Positions 1-6,759 of a stretch of DNA of 10,683 nt are shown here, piece after piece. This stretch comes from an uncultured Eubacteriales bacterium (GTDB lineage: Bacteria > Bacillota > Clostridia > Oscillospirales > CAG-272), in assembly GCA_900556615.1 (NCBI GenBank), contig USPP01000027.1, positions 1 to 10,683 on the forward strand, in the 5' to 3' direction. Both the position numbers and the translations under genes were made by a program. Under the pieces are notes generated by a model. It did no database searches. It was not told the DNA's origin and saw only the letters and a program-made list of their open reading frames with translations. Position 1 is the stretch's first letter; each line of letters starts with the position of its first letter.

Positions 1-318
1 TATGAGAAAATTTCCGGCGGAAAGGCTGCAGAACGGATGATACTTGCCGGCGGCGGTTCAAAGAGCCCGCTTTGGAGACAGATATTTGCCGATGTATTCA
101 ATATGCCTGTCGTTACGCTTGACGGTGCCGGAGAGGGAAGCGGCTTCGGAGCAGCGATTGTTGCCGGAGTCGGCTGCGGTTTATTCGGGAGCGTAGCTGA
201 GATTTCCGAGAGGCTGAATATTAAATCCGTGACAGAGCCGATTGGAGAAAATGTTTCTGTTTACGATGACGTATACGAAAAGTATTGCGGTCTGTACGCA
301 CGGTTAAAGGGGATTTAA
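1..318 (+). CDS. xylB: Xylulokinase-type FGGY carbohydrate kinase, C-terminal part (5' end outside window)
   Basis: The open frame runs from base 1 to a TAA at 316-318 and encodes the last 105 residues of a sugar kinase. FGGY kinases phosphorylate sugars with ATP in the cytoplasm; XylB converts D-xylulose to xylulose 5-phosphate, feeding the pentose phosphate pathway. The visible part is the second actin-like ATPase domain: the ATP-binding GGGSKSPLWRQIFADVF segment (positions 46-96), then a glycine/alanine-rich helix GSGFGAAIVAGVG (138-176), both typical of xylulokinases (family pattern GGGAKSxxWRQ followed by xLGAAxLA). The final YDDVYEKYCGLY segment resembles the Y..L...Y..LY tail of the family. 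The sugar-binding domain is missing, so substrate choice cannot be read and another FGGY pentulose kinase is possible. The stop codon lies inside the TTAA that begins the repeat at 315-498. Confidence 0.82.
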   Translation, partial: YEKISGGKAAERMILAGGGSKSPLWRQIFADVFNMPVVTLDGAGEGSGFGAAIVAGVGCGLFGSVAEISERLNIKSVTEPIGENVSVYDDVYEKYCGLYARLKGI

Positions 319-498
319 GATAACGCCGCCGGGTTCACGGCTTGTACCCTGACGGCAATCTGCTTGTCTCTTGCCTCTATTCCGTCATACTTCACAAATT
401 TCATCGGCAGAGAAGTCGCTCCTGCCTCCTCGATTTGTATCGTTTGACGAAATATGACTGCGTACCTCTACCGTCAGCATTCGGCGGTATTGCCTTAA
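315..498. repeat. MITE-like imperfect palindromic repeat with TTAA ends
   Basis: A 184-bp non-coding segment with nested inverted repeats. The ends are TTAAGATAACGCCGCCG (315-331) and, reading inward on the other strand from 498, TTAAGGCAATACCGCCG (482-498): 13 of 17 match and all four differences are transitions. Further in, CTGACGG (349-355) pairs with CCGTCAG (471-477), GTCATA (384-389) with TATGAC (453-458), ACAAAT (394-399) with ATTTGT (433-438), and GGCAG (406-410) with CTGCC (422-426), all correctly nested. The outer 15 bp (484-498) recur exactly, inverted, at 7291-7305. This is what a small non-autonomous element with TTAA target duplications would look like; it could instead be a structured RNA repeat. 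No transposase is present. It lies between the kinase stop codon and the likely kinase terminator. Confidence 0.6.
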
Positions 499-515
499 AT
501 CAAAGATAATAGAAT

Positions 516-552
516 AGAGGACTGACGTTTTGAAGCGCGTCAGTCCTTTCTG
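516..552 (+). terminator. Probable intrinsic terminator of the sugar kinase transcript
   Basis: AGGACTGACG (518-527) pairs perfectly with CGTCAGTCCT (538-547) around a 10-nt loop, and the stem can extend by a G-U and an A-U pair. The T tract that follows (TCCTTTCTGCTTT) is interrupted, so strength is uncertain. It lies just beyond the 315-498 repeat, as if the repeat had been inserted between the kinase stop codon and its original terminator. Confidence 0.65.
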
Positions 553-697
553 CTTTACCAATATTTGCAAAGAGGTGTCTGCGGGGCTGCGGAAAGGAAA
601 AAAATTTGATGTTTGTATGATTCAAAATGGGATCTCAGAGGCAGTATTTATGAAAATTGTATCGGATTTTAATAAATTGTTACTTTTTTGTCATTGA
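553..697. other. Intergenic stretch with no recognised gene
   Basis: Between the terminator and the next promoter I see no credible gene or RNA. It becomes steadily more AT-rich toward the promoter. The only start codon with a purine-rich upstream run, at 650, opens a 15-codon frame with no recognisable product. Confidence 0.6.
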
Positions 698-726
698 TTG
701 ACTTTCGGAAACTATGATAGTATAAT
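698..726 (+). promoter_or_regulatory. Sigma-A type promoter for the lipoprotein/cysteine desulfurase pair
   Basis: A TTGACT -35 box (698-703) and a perfect TATAAT -10 box (721-726) are separated by exactly 17 nt, with an upstream AT-rich run including TTTTTT. Transcription would start near 733, giving a leader of about 50 nt before the ATG at 785. An 11-bp direct repeat, TAATATGATAT at 727-737 and 750-760, lies over the expected start and early leader. Confidence 0.75.
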
Positions 727-784
727 TAATATGATATACTAAATATAGGTAATATGATATCGTGAATAGTATGGGAGATGCAAA

Positions 785-1495
785 ATGAAGTTTTTAAAGA
801 AAATATCCGTCTTTCTTGCAGGACTGATGCTTGTGGGGATAATTGCTGGTTGCGGAGCAGCAGACAGCTTTGTTCCGAAAGGATATAAGAAAATATCTGC
901 CGATAAGGTGGGATATAGACTGTATGTGCCGGATAACTGGATTGACGATCTTTCAACCGGTGTGGCGACCGCATATGTCTCGGAGAAGGACCGTTCCAAT
1001 ATAAGCTTTATGGCTTTTGAGGTGGATGATACCATTATTCAGGCGGAGATTGGAAGCGGTACTTCTGGAAGTGAAAGAAACGAAAAATCGGACTCCGATG
1101 GTACAACGGAAGCCGTAACAACGCAGGACCCCGTTGATACGGAGGATAGCTCCTCGGATGTCAGCGAAAGCGTCACGGCAGCTGATTCTGCCGCCTCCGT
1201 TCCTGATATCACGACAGTGGAGGATTATTGGGAATATTATTCGGCAGATTTTCAAAAAACTTTTCCTGATATGGAATATGTTGTGAAGGGCGAGAATATG
1301 CTTCTTTCGGGGAAGGCAGCGGAAAGATACGTTTATACCGCGACGGTTACAGGTGAAAAGTATCAATTTATGCAGGTAATTATGCTGAATGCCGGAACAG
1401 TTTATATATTTACTTATACTGCGCTTCCTGACAATTACGATAAGCACCTTGAACAGGTGGAGGAGATTATTGGGTATATCGATATCGATTTCTGA
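785..1495 (+). CDS. Putative lipoprotein, PsbP/Mog1-like fold suspected, function unknown
   Basis: This 236-residue protein has a bacterial lipoprotein signal: KK near the N terminus, a hydrophobic segment at 8-20 and a lipobox IAGC with the lipidated cysteine at residue 23. It should be anchored on the outer face of the membrane. Residues 28-85 (GYRLYVPDNW..., then a strand-rich run ending ISFMAFEV) and 143-236 (a helix WEYYSADFQKTFP, the strand segments RYVYTATV, YQFMQVIML and YIFTYTA, then a final helix) look like the two halves of a small alpha/beta domain of the PsbP/Mog1/DUF1795 sort. That assignment is inference from pattern only. Between them lies an acidic Ser/Thr/Asp-rich, probably disordered linker (about 87-142). 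Start choice: GGGAG at 773-777 sits 7 nt before the ATG. The cysteine desulfurase gene begins 5 nt after the stop, so the two are almost certainly co-transcribed, though a functional link is not evident. Confidence 0.8.
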   Translation: MKFLKKISVFLAGLMLVGIIAGCGAADSFVPKGYKKISADKVGYRLYVPDNWIDDLSTGVATAYVSEKDRSNISFMAFEVDDTIIQAEIGSGTSGSERNEKSDSDGTTEAVTTQDPVDTEDSSSDVSESVTAADSAASVPDITTVEDYWEYYSADFQKTFPDMEYVVKGENMLLSGKAAERYVYTATVTGEKYQFMQVIMLNAGTVYIFTYTALPDNYDKHLEQVEEIIGYIDIDF

Positions 1496-1500
1496 CGGTT

Positions 1501-2664
1501 ATGAACAACATCTATTTTGACAACAGCGCTACAACCAGGGTATCGGAGGCTTCCGCTGCGGGTATTATGAAAGCTCTTGCGGAGTGGGGCAATCCGTCTT
1601 CGGTACATGGAAGGGGAGTCGGTGCGGAAAAGCTGGTAACGGAAGCCGAAAATAATATAATTAAAGCTCTTGGTGTAAAGAATCCCCGTTCGGGAAGGCT
1701 GATTTTCACAGGAAGCGGTACAGAGGCAGATAATCTGGCGATTTCCGGTACGATATATTGCAGGAAGTATCGGTTTAAGCCGAGAATTATCACTACCGAC
1801 AGCGAGCACCCAGCGGTTGCTAATACCGTCAGAGAGGCGGAGATGAACGGATTTGATGTCGTGCGTCTTTCAACAAAGGGAGGACTTATCGATTATGACG
1901 AGCTGTATTCCGCTCTTACTCCAGAAACGGTGCTGATTTCCGTAATGAGAGTCAATAATGAGACCGGAGCGGTTTATGATATCGGAAAAATTTTTGCGAT
2001 GGCGAAGGAGCGCTGTCCCGATGTGATTACGCACTGCGACGCCGTTCAGGGATTTCTGAAAATTAACTGTTCGCCGTCAAAGCTGCTTGCCGATCTTGTA
2101 ACGGTGAGCGGACATAAAATCGGTGCTCCGAAAGGGATCGGTGCTCTTTGGTGCGATAATTCGCTTATGGTTCATAAGCGAATTAAGCCGATTATTTTCG
2201 GAGGAGGTCAGGAGGGCGGTTATCGCTCCGGCACGGAGAATGTCTGCGGTATAGCCGGAATGGGAGAGGCGTCGAAGGAAAGATTCACCGTTATGTCCGA
2301 AGATTATGAGAAGGTATCTTATCTTCGTTCGCTTTTGATATCTCGGCTTCCTGACGGCGCGGAGGTGAACCTGCCGCAGGGGGAATATCTGCCGAATATT
2401 GTAAGTCTATATGTTCCCGGTATTAAAAGCGAAGTTCTTGTTCGCTGTTTATCGGCAAAAGGAATCTATATCTCTGCGGGTTCCGCCTGCTCAGCCAAAA
2501 AGCTTAAGACAAGCAGCGTGTTGACTGCTTTCGGACTTACACCGGATAGGGCTGATTCAACCGTAAGAATCAGCTTTTCTCACGAAAATACGTCCCGCGA
2601 GATCGAAATTTTTACAGATGAACTTTCCGATGCAATGAAGAGTCTTGCCGCAAAAAAACGGTGA
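1501..2664 (+). CDS. Cysteine desulfurase (IscS/NifS-type, PLP-dependent class V aminotransferase)
   Basis: Removes sulfur from L-cysteine to give alanine and an enzyme-bound persulfide, which is passed to Fe-S cluster scaffolds or tRNA-thiolation enzymes in the cytoplasm. At 387 residues it has the family length and all key motifs: N-terminal YFDNSATT (5-12); PLP-phosphate loop GSGTEADN (71-78); His103, which stacks on PLP; VNNETG (151-156); Asp180 and Gln183, which contact the PLP ring; SGHK with the PLP Schiff-base Lys206; RSGTEN (242-247); and the mobile-loop catalytic cysteine in SAGSACS (Cys330). Numbering nearly matches E. coli IscS. The ATG at 1501 fits the conserved N terminus, but there is no Shine-Dalgarno sequence just upstream (GACGGTT); the purine-rich GGTGGAGGAG lies inside the end of the lipoprotein gene about 36 nt away, so translational coupling is likely. 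No iscU, thiI or mnmA gene is adjacent, so the acceptor cannot be read and I leave the symbol blank. Confidence 0.95.
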   Translation: MNNIYFDNSATTRVSEASAAGIMKALAEWGNPSSVHGRGVGAEKLVTEAENNIIKALGVKNPRSGRLIFTGSGTEADNLAISGTIYCRKYRFKPRIITTDSEHPAVANTVREAEMNGFDVVRLSTKGGLIDYDELYSALTPETVLISVMRVNNETGAVYDIGKIFAMAKERCPDVITHCDAVQGFLKINCSPSKLLADLVTVSGHKIGAPKGIGALWCDNSLMVHKRIKPIIFGGGQEGGYRSGTENVCGIAGMGEASKERFTVMSEDYEKVSYLRSLLISRLPDGAEVNLPQGEYLPNIVSLYVPGIKSEVLVRCLSAKGIYISAGSACSAKKLKTSSVLTAFGLTPDRADSTVRISFSHENTSREIEIFTDELSDAMKSLAAKKR

Positions 2665-2714
2665 CGGAGAAGAAAAAGCGGGCGAGCGCCTTTTAGCTCC
2701 GAAAGATGAACATA

Positions 2715-2761
2715 TGAAAAGCGGACAATTCGGCAATGGTTCGTTTTTCAGCAGGTTTTTT
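2715..2761 (+). terminator. Candidate hairpin terminator or leader structure between the desulfurase gene and murD
   Basis: TGAAAAGCGGAC (2715-2726) can pair along its whole 12 nt with GTTCGTTTTTCA (2739-2750), using two G-U pairs and a 12-nt loop. A run of six T (2756-2761) follows after five bases. The offset of the T run makes termination uncertain. A second, weaker hairpin (AAAAGC with GCCTTTT, around 2675-2696) lies just upstream. The rest of the 223-nt gap shows no gene and no convincing promoter, so murD may be partly read through from upstream. Confidence 0.4.
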
Positions 2762-2887
2762 ATATGAGGAGCAGCTTTTGTCGGAAATAATTCGGAATTT
2801 TGCCGGTAAGGACAGTGTCGGGAGTTATCGCAACGATTCCGCAGCGCAGGGCAGAAACCCAATGCTTCATGTTCAGGAGAATAGACT

Positions 2888-4234
2888 ATGCGTGATTTTA
2901 ACAATAAAAAGGTATCGGTAATTGGGCTCGGCATTTCTAATACTCCGCTTATCAAGTGGCTTCTTGACAGGGGAGCCGTGATAACGGCAAGAGACAGAAA
3001 GAGCTTTGAGCTTCTCCCCGAAAAGGTTAAGGCTTTTGCGGATGAGGGAGTGAGCTTCATTTGCGGCGACGATTATCTCCAAGATATAGACGACGATATT
3101 ATCTTTAAATCTCCGGGAATACGGTATGATCTTCCGGAGCTTTCCTCTGCAGTGCTGAGAGGATCGGAGCTTACCTCTGAAATGGAGTTGTTTTTTGAGC
3201 TTTGTCCGTCGAAAATAATCGGTGTAACCGGTTCCGACGGAAAGACGACGACGACGACGCTTATATACAAGTGTCTTGCTCTTGAATATGGGGAAGATAA
3301 GGTATTTGTGGGCGGAAACATAGGCAAACCGCTTCTGCCGGAACTCGAAAAAATGAATGAAAACACTTTTGCGGTAGTGGAACTCTCAAGCTTTCAGCTC
3401 CATACGATGAAACGGTCTCCCGATATTTCTATTATCACCAATATTTCTCCCAACCACCTTGATTACCACAAGGGAATGGAGGAGTATATCGAAGCAAAGA
3501 AAAATATTTTTCTGCATGCAAAGCCCGGCGCCGTTACCGTGCTGAACGGAGAAAATGATATTACCTCAAAACTCGGAGCATCTGTTCCGGACGGCGTTGA
3601 GGTAAGATATTTTCTCGGAGGCAGTACTTTGATTCGTGACGGCTGGATAGAATATTGCGGGGAAAAGGTGCTGAAAACCTCAGATATTCTGATCCCAGGC
3701 AGACATAATCAGGAGAATTTTGCCGCAGTGATTTGTGCGCTTCACGGTATCGTTTCCAATGATACCGTCAGGAAGATTGCGGCTTCCTTCGGAGGAGTTG
3801 AGCACCGTATAGAATTGGTGAGAGAGCTTGACGGAGTGAAATATTATAACAGCTCGATTGATTCCAGTCCTACAAGGACAACAGCGGCGCTGAATTCTTT
3901 TTCTCAAAAGCTGATTGTTATATGCGGCGGTTATGATAAGCACATCCCGTTTGAGCCGCTTGCGAAGTCCCTGTGCGAAAAAGCAAAAACGGTTGTTCTC
4001 ACGGGAGCTTCCGCAGAAAAGATCAAGAGCGCGCTGATTTCATACGAGGGATATTACGGGGAAAGTCCTGAGATAATAGAAGAACCCGATTTCGGTCAGG
4101 CTGTTATCAAAGCGAGACAAGCGGCAAAGCCGGGGGACATTGTGATTCTTTCTCCTGCCTGTGCCAGCTTTGACGCTTTCCCGAATTTTGAGGTGAGAGG
4201 AAATACCTTCAAGGATATCGTGAAAGGTTTTTAG
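2888..4234 (+). CDS. murD: UDP-N-acetylmuramoyl-L-alanine--D-glutamate ligase (MurD)
   Basis: Adds D-glutamate to UDP-MurNAc-L-Ala using ATP, the second amino-acid step of cytoplasmic peptidoglycan precursor synthesis. The 448-residue length is normal and the three Mur-ligase domains are in order. The N-terminal Rossmann-like domain begins VIGLGISN (11-18). The central ATPase has the P-loop GVTGSDGKTTT (112-122), GGNIGKPLL (142-150), ELSSFQL (165-171), the Mur signature ITNISPNHLDYH (183-194) and Lys204, which aligns with the carbamylated lysine of E. coli MurD. The C-terminal domain has GRHNQEN (271-277), VEHRIE (304-309), GGYDK (347-351) and LSPACASFDAF (421-431). CAGGAG at 2874-2879 lies 8 nt before the ATG. 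One oddity: the usual NDSKATN segment reads NSSIDSSPT (321-329), so the lysine there is lost. The gene stands outside any division and cell-wall (dcw) cluster; no mraY, murG or ftsW is adjacent. Confidence 0.95.
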   Translation: MRDFNNKKVSVIGLGISNTPLIKWLLDRGAVITARDRKSFELLPEKVKAFADEGVSFICGDDYLQDIDDDIIFKSPGIRYDLPELSSAVLRGSELTSEMELFFELCPSKIIGVTGSDGKTTTTTLIYKCLALEYGEDKVFVGGNIGKPLLPELEKMNENTFAVVELSSFQLHTMKRSPDISIITNISPNHLDYHKGMEEYIEAKKNIFLHAKPGAVTVLNGENDITSKLGASVPDGVEVRYFLGGSTLIRDGWIEYCGEKVLKTSDILIPGRHNQENFAAVICALHGIVSNDTVRKIAASFGGVEHRIELVRELDGVKYYNSSIDSSPTRTTAALNSFSQKLIVICGGYDKHIPFEPLAKSLCEKAKTVVLTGASAEKIKSALISYEGYYGESPEIIEEPDFGQAVIKARQAAKPGDIVILSPACASFDAFPNFEVRGNTFKDIVKGF

Positions 4235-4385
4235 CCTGAAAAAAACGATTATTTTGTATGGAAGCATAGTTGTTTCACGCTAAATTTTCCTCCAAAAGGA
4301 ACTGTCTCATCTTTATTTTCTTCGGAAACACAAGAGAATTTCATTGCTGTTTGCGCCCTGTTTTAGCGGAAGAATGGAGATAAAT

Positions 4386-5315
4386 ATGAAAAACGAGCTT
4401 ATCACAGACCTGAAACGGCTGATAAAAAGCAAGGCGCCGGATTCGAATAAAGGTACGAACGGAACGCTGACTGTGATTGCAGGATCGGCTTATTACCGTG
4501 GAGCGGCATTTCTTGCCGTTTCCGCGGCGGCAAGATGCGGAGCGGGAATAGTCAGACTTGCTTCAACGGAAAAGGTTGTCGCCGCCTGTGCCGCGAAGCT
4601 TTCGGAGTGTACGTTTCTTCCGATCGAAGAAAACGCGGCCGGCTCAATTTCGGCTGTTCATTTTTCGGACAAGCTTTCGGGAATCGTCTCCTCCAAAGCC
4701 GTACTTGTCGGCTGTGGAATGACTGATTGCTTTGACACGGGAGAAATTGTCTCTCGGGTTATCCGGGAAGGGAAGGGCTCTCTTGTCATAGATGCCGACG
4801 GCTTGAATGCAATCAAGACTGGACCTCAGATTCTTACGGAAGCACAGAGCTTTCCGATCATTACTCCGCATGTCGGAGAAATGGCAAGGCTCAGCGGTCT
4901 TGCTGTTTCCGAGATTAAGAAGGAGAGGCTGAAAATTGCTTCGGATTTTTCGAAGAAGTATCGTTCTGTTGTAGTTCTGAAGGACTATGTGACAACGGTT
5001 TGTTCACCTGACGGCGGAAGCTTTGTTTGCAACAACCCCAATCCGGGACTTGCCAAGGGCGGAAGCGGTGATGTTCTTGCCGGAATGATCGCCTCATTCG
5101 CTGCCCAGGGATACGGGCAGTTTGACGCGGCGGTCTGCGGAGTGGTATTACACAGCCTTGCCGCAGCTCTTGCGGCGGAAAAGATGACGGAATATGCCAT
5201 GCTTCCATCGGATATTATTCGTTTTATTCCAAATGTCTTTGCCGGATTGAGCGGCAGAAAAAATAAGATTGACAGTGAAAGGGGAGCGATTTATGAAGCT
5301 GATGATAGCGTCTGA
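4386..5315 (+). CDS. nnrD: ADP-dependent (S)-NAD(P)H-hydrate dehydratase (NnrD/CARKD family)
   Basis: Repairs NADH and NADPH damaged by hydration, using ADP as phosphate acceptor partner, in the cytoplasm. The 309-residue protein is a ribokinase-like fold of the YjeF C-terminal/CARKD type: NKGTNGTLTVIAGS (21-34) with YYRGAA (36-41), VIDADGLNAI (134-143), ITPHVGEMARL (159-169), VVLKD (196-200), and the signature NPNPGLAKGGSGDVLAGM (217-234) with the catalytic Asp229. Only the dehydratase domain is present; the epimerase (NnrE) domain often fused N-terminally is absent and not encoded here. Start choice: GGAG at 4376-4379 lies 6 nt before ATG 4386; in-frame TTG 4344 and ATG 4374 are upstream but poorly placed for a ribosome binding site. 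The 3' end overlaps the next gene by 23 nt, implying coupled translation. The 151-nt gap after murD holds only a weak TTCCT/AGGAA hairpin (4287-4301) and no promoter I would defend. Confidence 0.93.
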   Translation: MKNELITDLKRLIKSKAPDSNKGTNGTLTVIAGSAYYRGAAFLAVSAAARCGAGIVRLASTEKVVAACAAKLSECTFLPIEENAAGSISAVHFSDKLSGIVSSKAVLVGCGMTDCFDTGEIVSRVIREGKGSLVIDADGLNAIKTGPQILTEAQSFPIITPHVGEMARLSGLAVSEIKKERLKIASDFSKKYRSVVVLKDYVTTVCSPDGGSFVCNNPNPGLAKGGSGDVLAGMIASFAAQGYGQFDAAVCGVVLHSLAAALAAEKMTEYAMLPSDIIRFIPNVFAGLSGRKNKIDSERGAIYEADDSV

Positions 5316-5805
5316 TATTCACGGCTCGGCATATTGGTGCGAAAGGCTGATGGAGAAATTCAGAGAGGAAGTCCCGGGCAGATTATTGTTGCTCGGAGAT
5401 ATCCTTTATCACGGTCCGAGAAATGACTTGCCGAGGGAGTATGCCCCCAAAAGAGTGGCGGAAATACTGAACTCGATCTCTGAAAAGCTGCTTTGCGTAA
5501 GAGGAAATTGTGACTCTGAGGTTGATCAGATGATGCTTGATTTTCCGATTATGGCGGATTATTGTATGATATACGACGGAGAACGGGAGATATTTGCTAC
5601 TCACGGTCATAAATACAGCCCGGAGAATCCTCCCAAGCTTTCGGAAAATGCTGTTCTTCTCTGCGGTCATACTCATATCAGCGACGACAGATCTGTGGGA
5701 AATTTTCGGTATATGAATCCCGGCTCGGTATCGATACCCAAAGGCGGCACATCTCACGGATATATGATATATGAAGACGGAAATTTTGCATTCAAGACGC
5801 TTTAA
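5293..5805 (+). CDS. yfcE: YfcE/MJ0936-type metallophosphoesterase
   Basis: A compact 170-residue calcineurin-like phosphodiesterase with all metal-binding blocks in order: SDIHG (7-11, Asp8 and His10), GDILYHG (35-41, Asp36), GNCD (71-74, Asn72), THGH (103-106) and GHTH (125-128), followed by NPGS (142-145). These residues bind two divalent metals and cleave phosphodiester or phosphomonoester bonds; E. coli YfcE is active in vitro on model phosphodiesters, but the physiological substrate of this subfamily is unsettled. The protein should be soluble and cytoplasmic; no signal peptide is visible. GGGGAG at 5281-5286 lies 6 nt before ATG 5293 and fixes the start, although the frame stays open from 5269. 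The start lies inside the nnrD coding region, so both are on one transcript. Confidence 0.93.
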   Translation: MKLMIASDIHGSAYWCERLMEKFREEVPGRLLLLGDILYHGPRNDLPREYAPKRVAEILNSISEKLLCVRGNCDSEVDQMMLDFPIMADYCMIYDGEREIFATHGHKYSPENPPKLSENAVLLCGHTHISDDRSVGNFRYMNPGSVSIPKGGTSHGYMIYEDGNFAFKTL

Positions 5806-5885
5806 TTTATGCGTAAATTTCTTCGTCGCAGAGGGCAACGGTATACAGCCTCCCGAAAAAAACGATTTTTTTCTGAATCTTTGTG

Positions 5886-5907
5886 CCGAAAACTTCGGAA
5901 ATTTTTT
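5886..5907 (+). terminator. Weak candidate terminator after the phosphoesterase gene
   Basis: CCGAA (5886-5890) and TTCGG (5894-5898) form a 5-bp stem with a 3-nt loop, followed by AAA and six T. Just upstream, an A7-CGA-T7 run (5856-5872) could also fold. Both are weak, and read-through into the membrane protein gene is plausible. Confidence 0.3.
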
Positions 5908-5931
5908 ACTTGAGGAAAGCAGGATAATATA

Positions 5932-6759
5932 ATGGAATCGGACAAAAAGCTTAAGAGAAAGAAAAAACGAGAGATGCTGACGGAGCAGATCAAAAAAAAC
6001 AAGAAGGTGTTTGCGGTATATGCGGTATTACGGTTGATTGTGCTGATATCGCTTGTAACTGCTTTGATTCGCGGCAATTTTGAAAACGCTATGCTCTGTG
6101 TTGCGACGCTGCTGTTATTGCTTGCTCCCTCTTTTATTGAGAGAAAATTCTCGGTAGAGCTTCCGACCGTGCTGGAAATCATCATTATGTGCTTTGCTTT
6201 TGCTCATGCCATACTCGGTGAGATCGGTTGCTTTTATGTGAAGGTTCCGTGGTGGGATACCATGCTTCATACCTTGAACGGTTTTCTCTGCGCGGGCGTA
6301 GGCTTTTCTCTTATTGATCTTCTTAACCGGAATAAGCGATTCAAATTCGAGCTTTCTCCGATCTATGTTGCAATTGTCGCCTTTTGCTTTTCTATGACGA
6401 TCGGAGTACTGTGGGAGTTTTATGAATTCGGAAGCGATATGCTTCTAAAAACGGATATGCAGAAGGATACCGTGGTGAGATCAATCACTTCTGTTATGCT
6501 GGATCCGACAAAAAGCAATATTCCGGTTACCGTCAGCGATATAAGCAGCGTTACGGTAAACGGAAGCGAACTCGGAGTCGGCGGATATCTTGATATCGGT
6601 CTGATTGATACAATGAAAGATTTGCTTGTTAATTTTGTCGGCGCGGTAGTATTCAGTGTATTCGGATTCTTTTATATTAAATACCGCGGAAAGAAGAGCC
6701 GTGTAGTGGAAAATTTTGTGGTAACGGTTGCCGACCGAAATGAAAGAGGGGAGAAATAA
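5932..6759 (+). CDS. DUF2238/YjdF-like integral membrane protein, function unknown
   Basis: A 275-residue polytopic protein with a very basic N-terminal tail (about ten lysines and arginines in residues 5-25, probably cytoplasmic) and hydrophobic segments near 27-46, 52-67, 79-98, 113-131, 142-160 and 231-249. Conserved polar blocks are PWWDTMLHTLNGFL (106-119), GVLWEFYEFGSD (158-169) and DTMKDLLVNFVGA (226-238). These acidic and histidine residues in or beside membrane segments match the pattern I recall for DUF2238 (E. coli YjdF), whose function is not known. A hydrophilic loop at about 170-225, rich in beta-branched residues and including TKSNIPVTVSDISSVTVNG, separates the last two blocks and is longer than I would expect for a simple turn. 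AGGA at 5921-5924 lies 7 nt before the ATG. The stop codon touches the nitroreductase start (TAAATG), so the two are co-translated. The 126-nt gap upstream holds no clear promoter. Confidence 0.75.
   Translation: MESDKKLKRKKKREMLTEQIKKNKKVFAVYAVLRLIVLISLVTALIRGNFENAMLCVATLLLLLAPSFIERKFSVELPTVLEIIIMCFAFAHAILGEIGCFYVKVPWWDTMLHTLNGFLCAGVGFSLIDLLNRNKRFKFELSPIYVAIVAFCFSMTIGVLWEFYEFGSDMLLKTDMQKDTVVRSITSVMLDPTKSNIPVTVSDISSVTVNGSELGVGGYLDIGLIDTMKDLLVNFVGAVVFSVFGFFYIKYRGKKSRVVENFVVTVADRNERGEK

Noticed and set aside
385..570. 61-codon minus-strand open frame ending in EICEV
   Set aside because: It runs through the palindromic repeat and through the perfect terminator stem at 518-547, has no ribosome binding site that I can see, and resembles no protein I know. 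It is best explained as a chance frame in a repeat that may be mis-annotated elsewhere.
650..697. 15-codon plus-strand frame (ATG at 650)
   Set aside because: A purine run (AGAGG) lies about 9 nt upstream, but the frame lies upstream of the promoter at 698-726, has no promoter of its own and encodes nothing recognisable.
2665..2887. Possible decayed gene or small RNA between the desulfurase gene and murD
   Set aside because: The 61-codon frame at 2736 has no ribosome binding site or family resemblance and runs into murD in another frame. No tRNA-like or riboswitch-like fold is visible beyond the two hairpins noted.
4344..4385. Upstream TTG (4344) or ATG (4374) as the nnrD start
   Set aside because: Neither has a well-spaced ribosome binding site, while ATG 4386 has GGAG at 6 nt and gives the normal N terminus of the family.
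5855..5873. A7-CGA-T7 palindrome resembling a sequence at 4238-4250
   Set aside because: The shared GAAAAAAACGATT after two stop codons first looked like a repeat, but a similar A-run with CGA also occurs at 7647-7656. It is low complexity, and an all-A/T stem is too weak to call a terminator.
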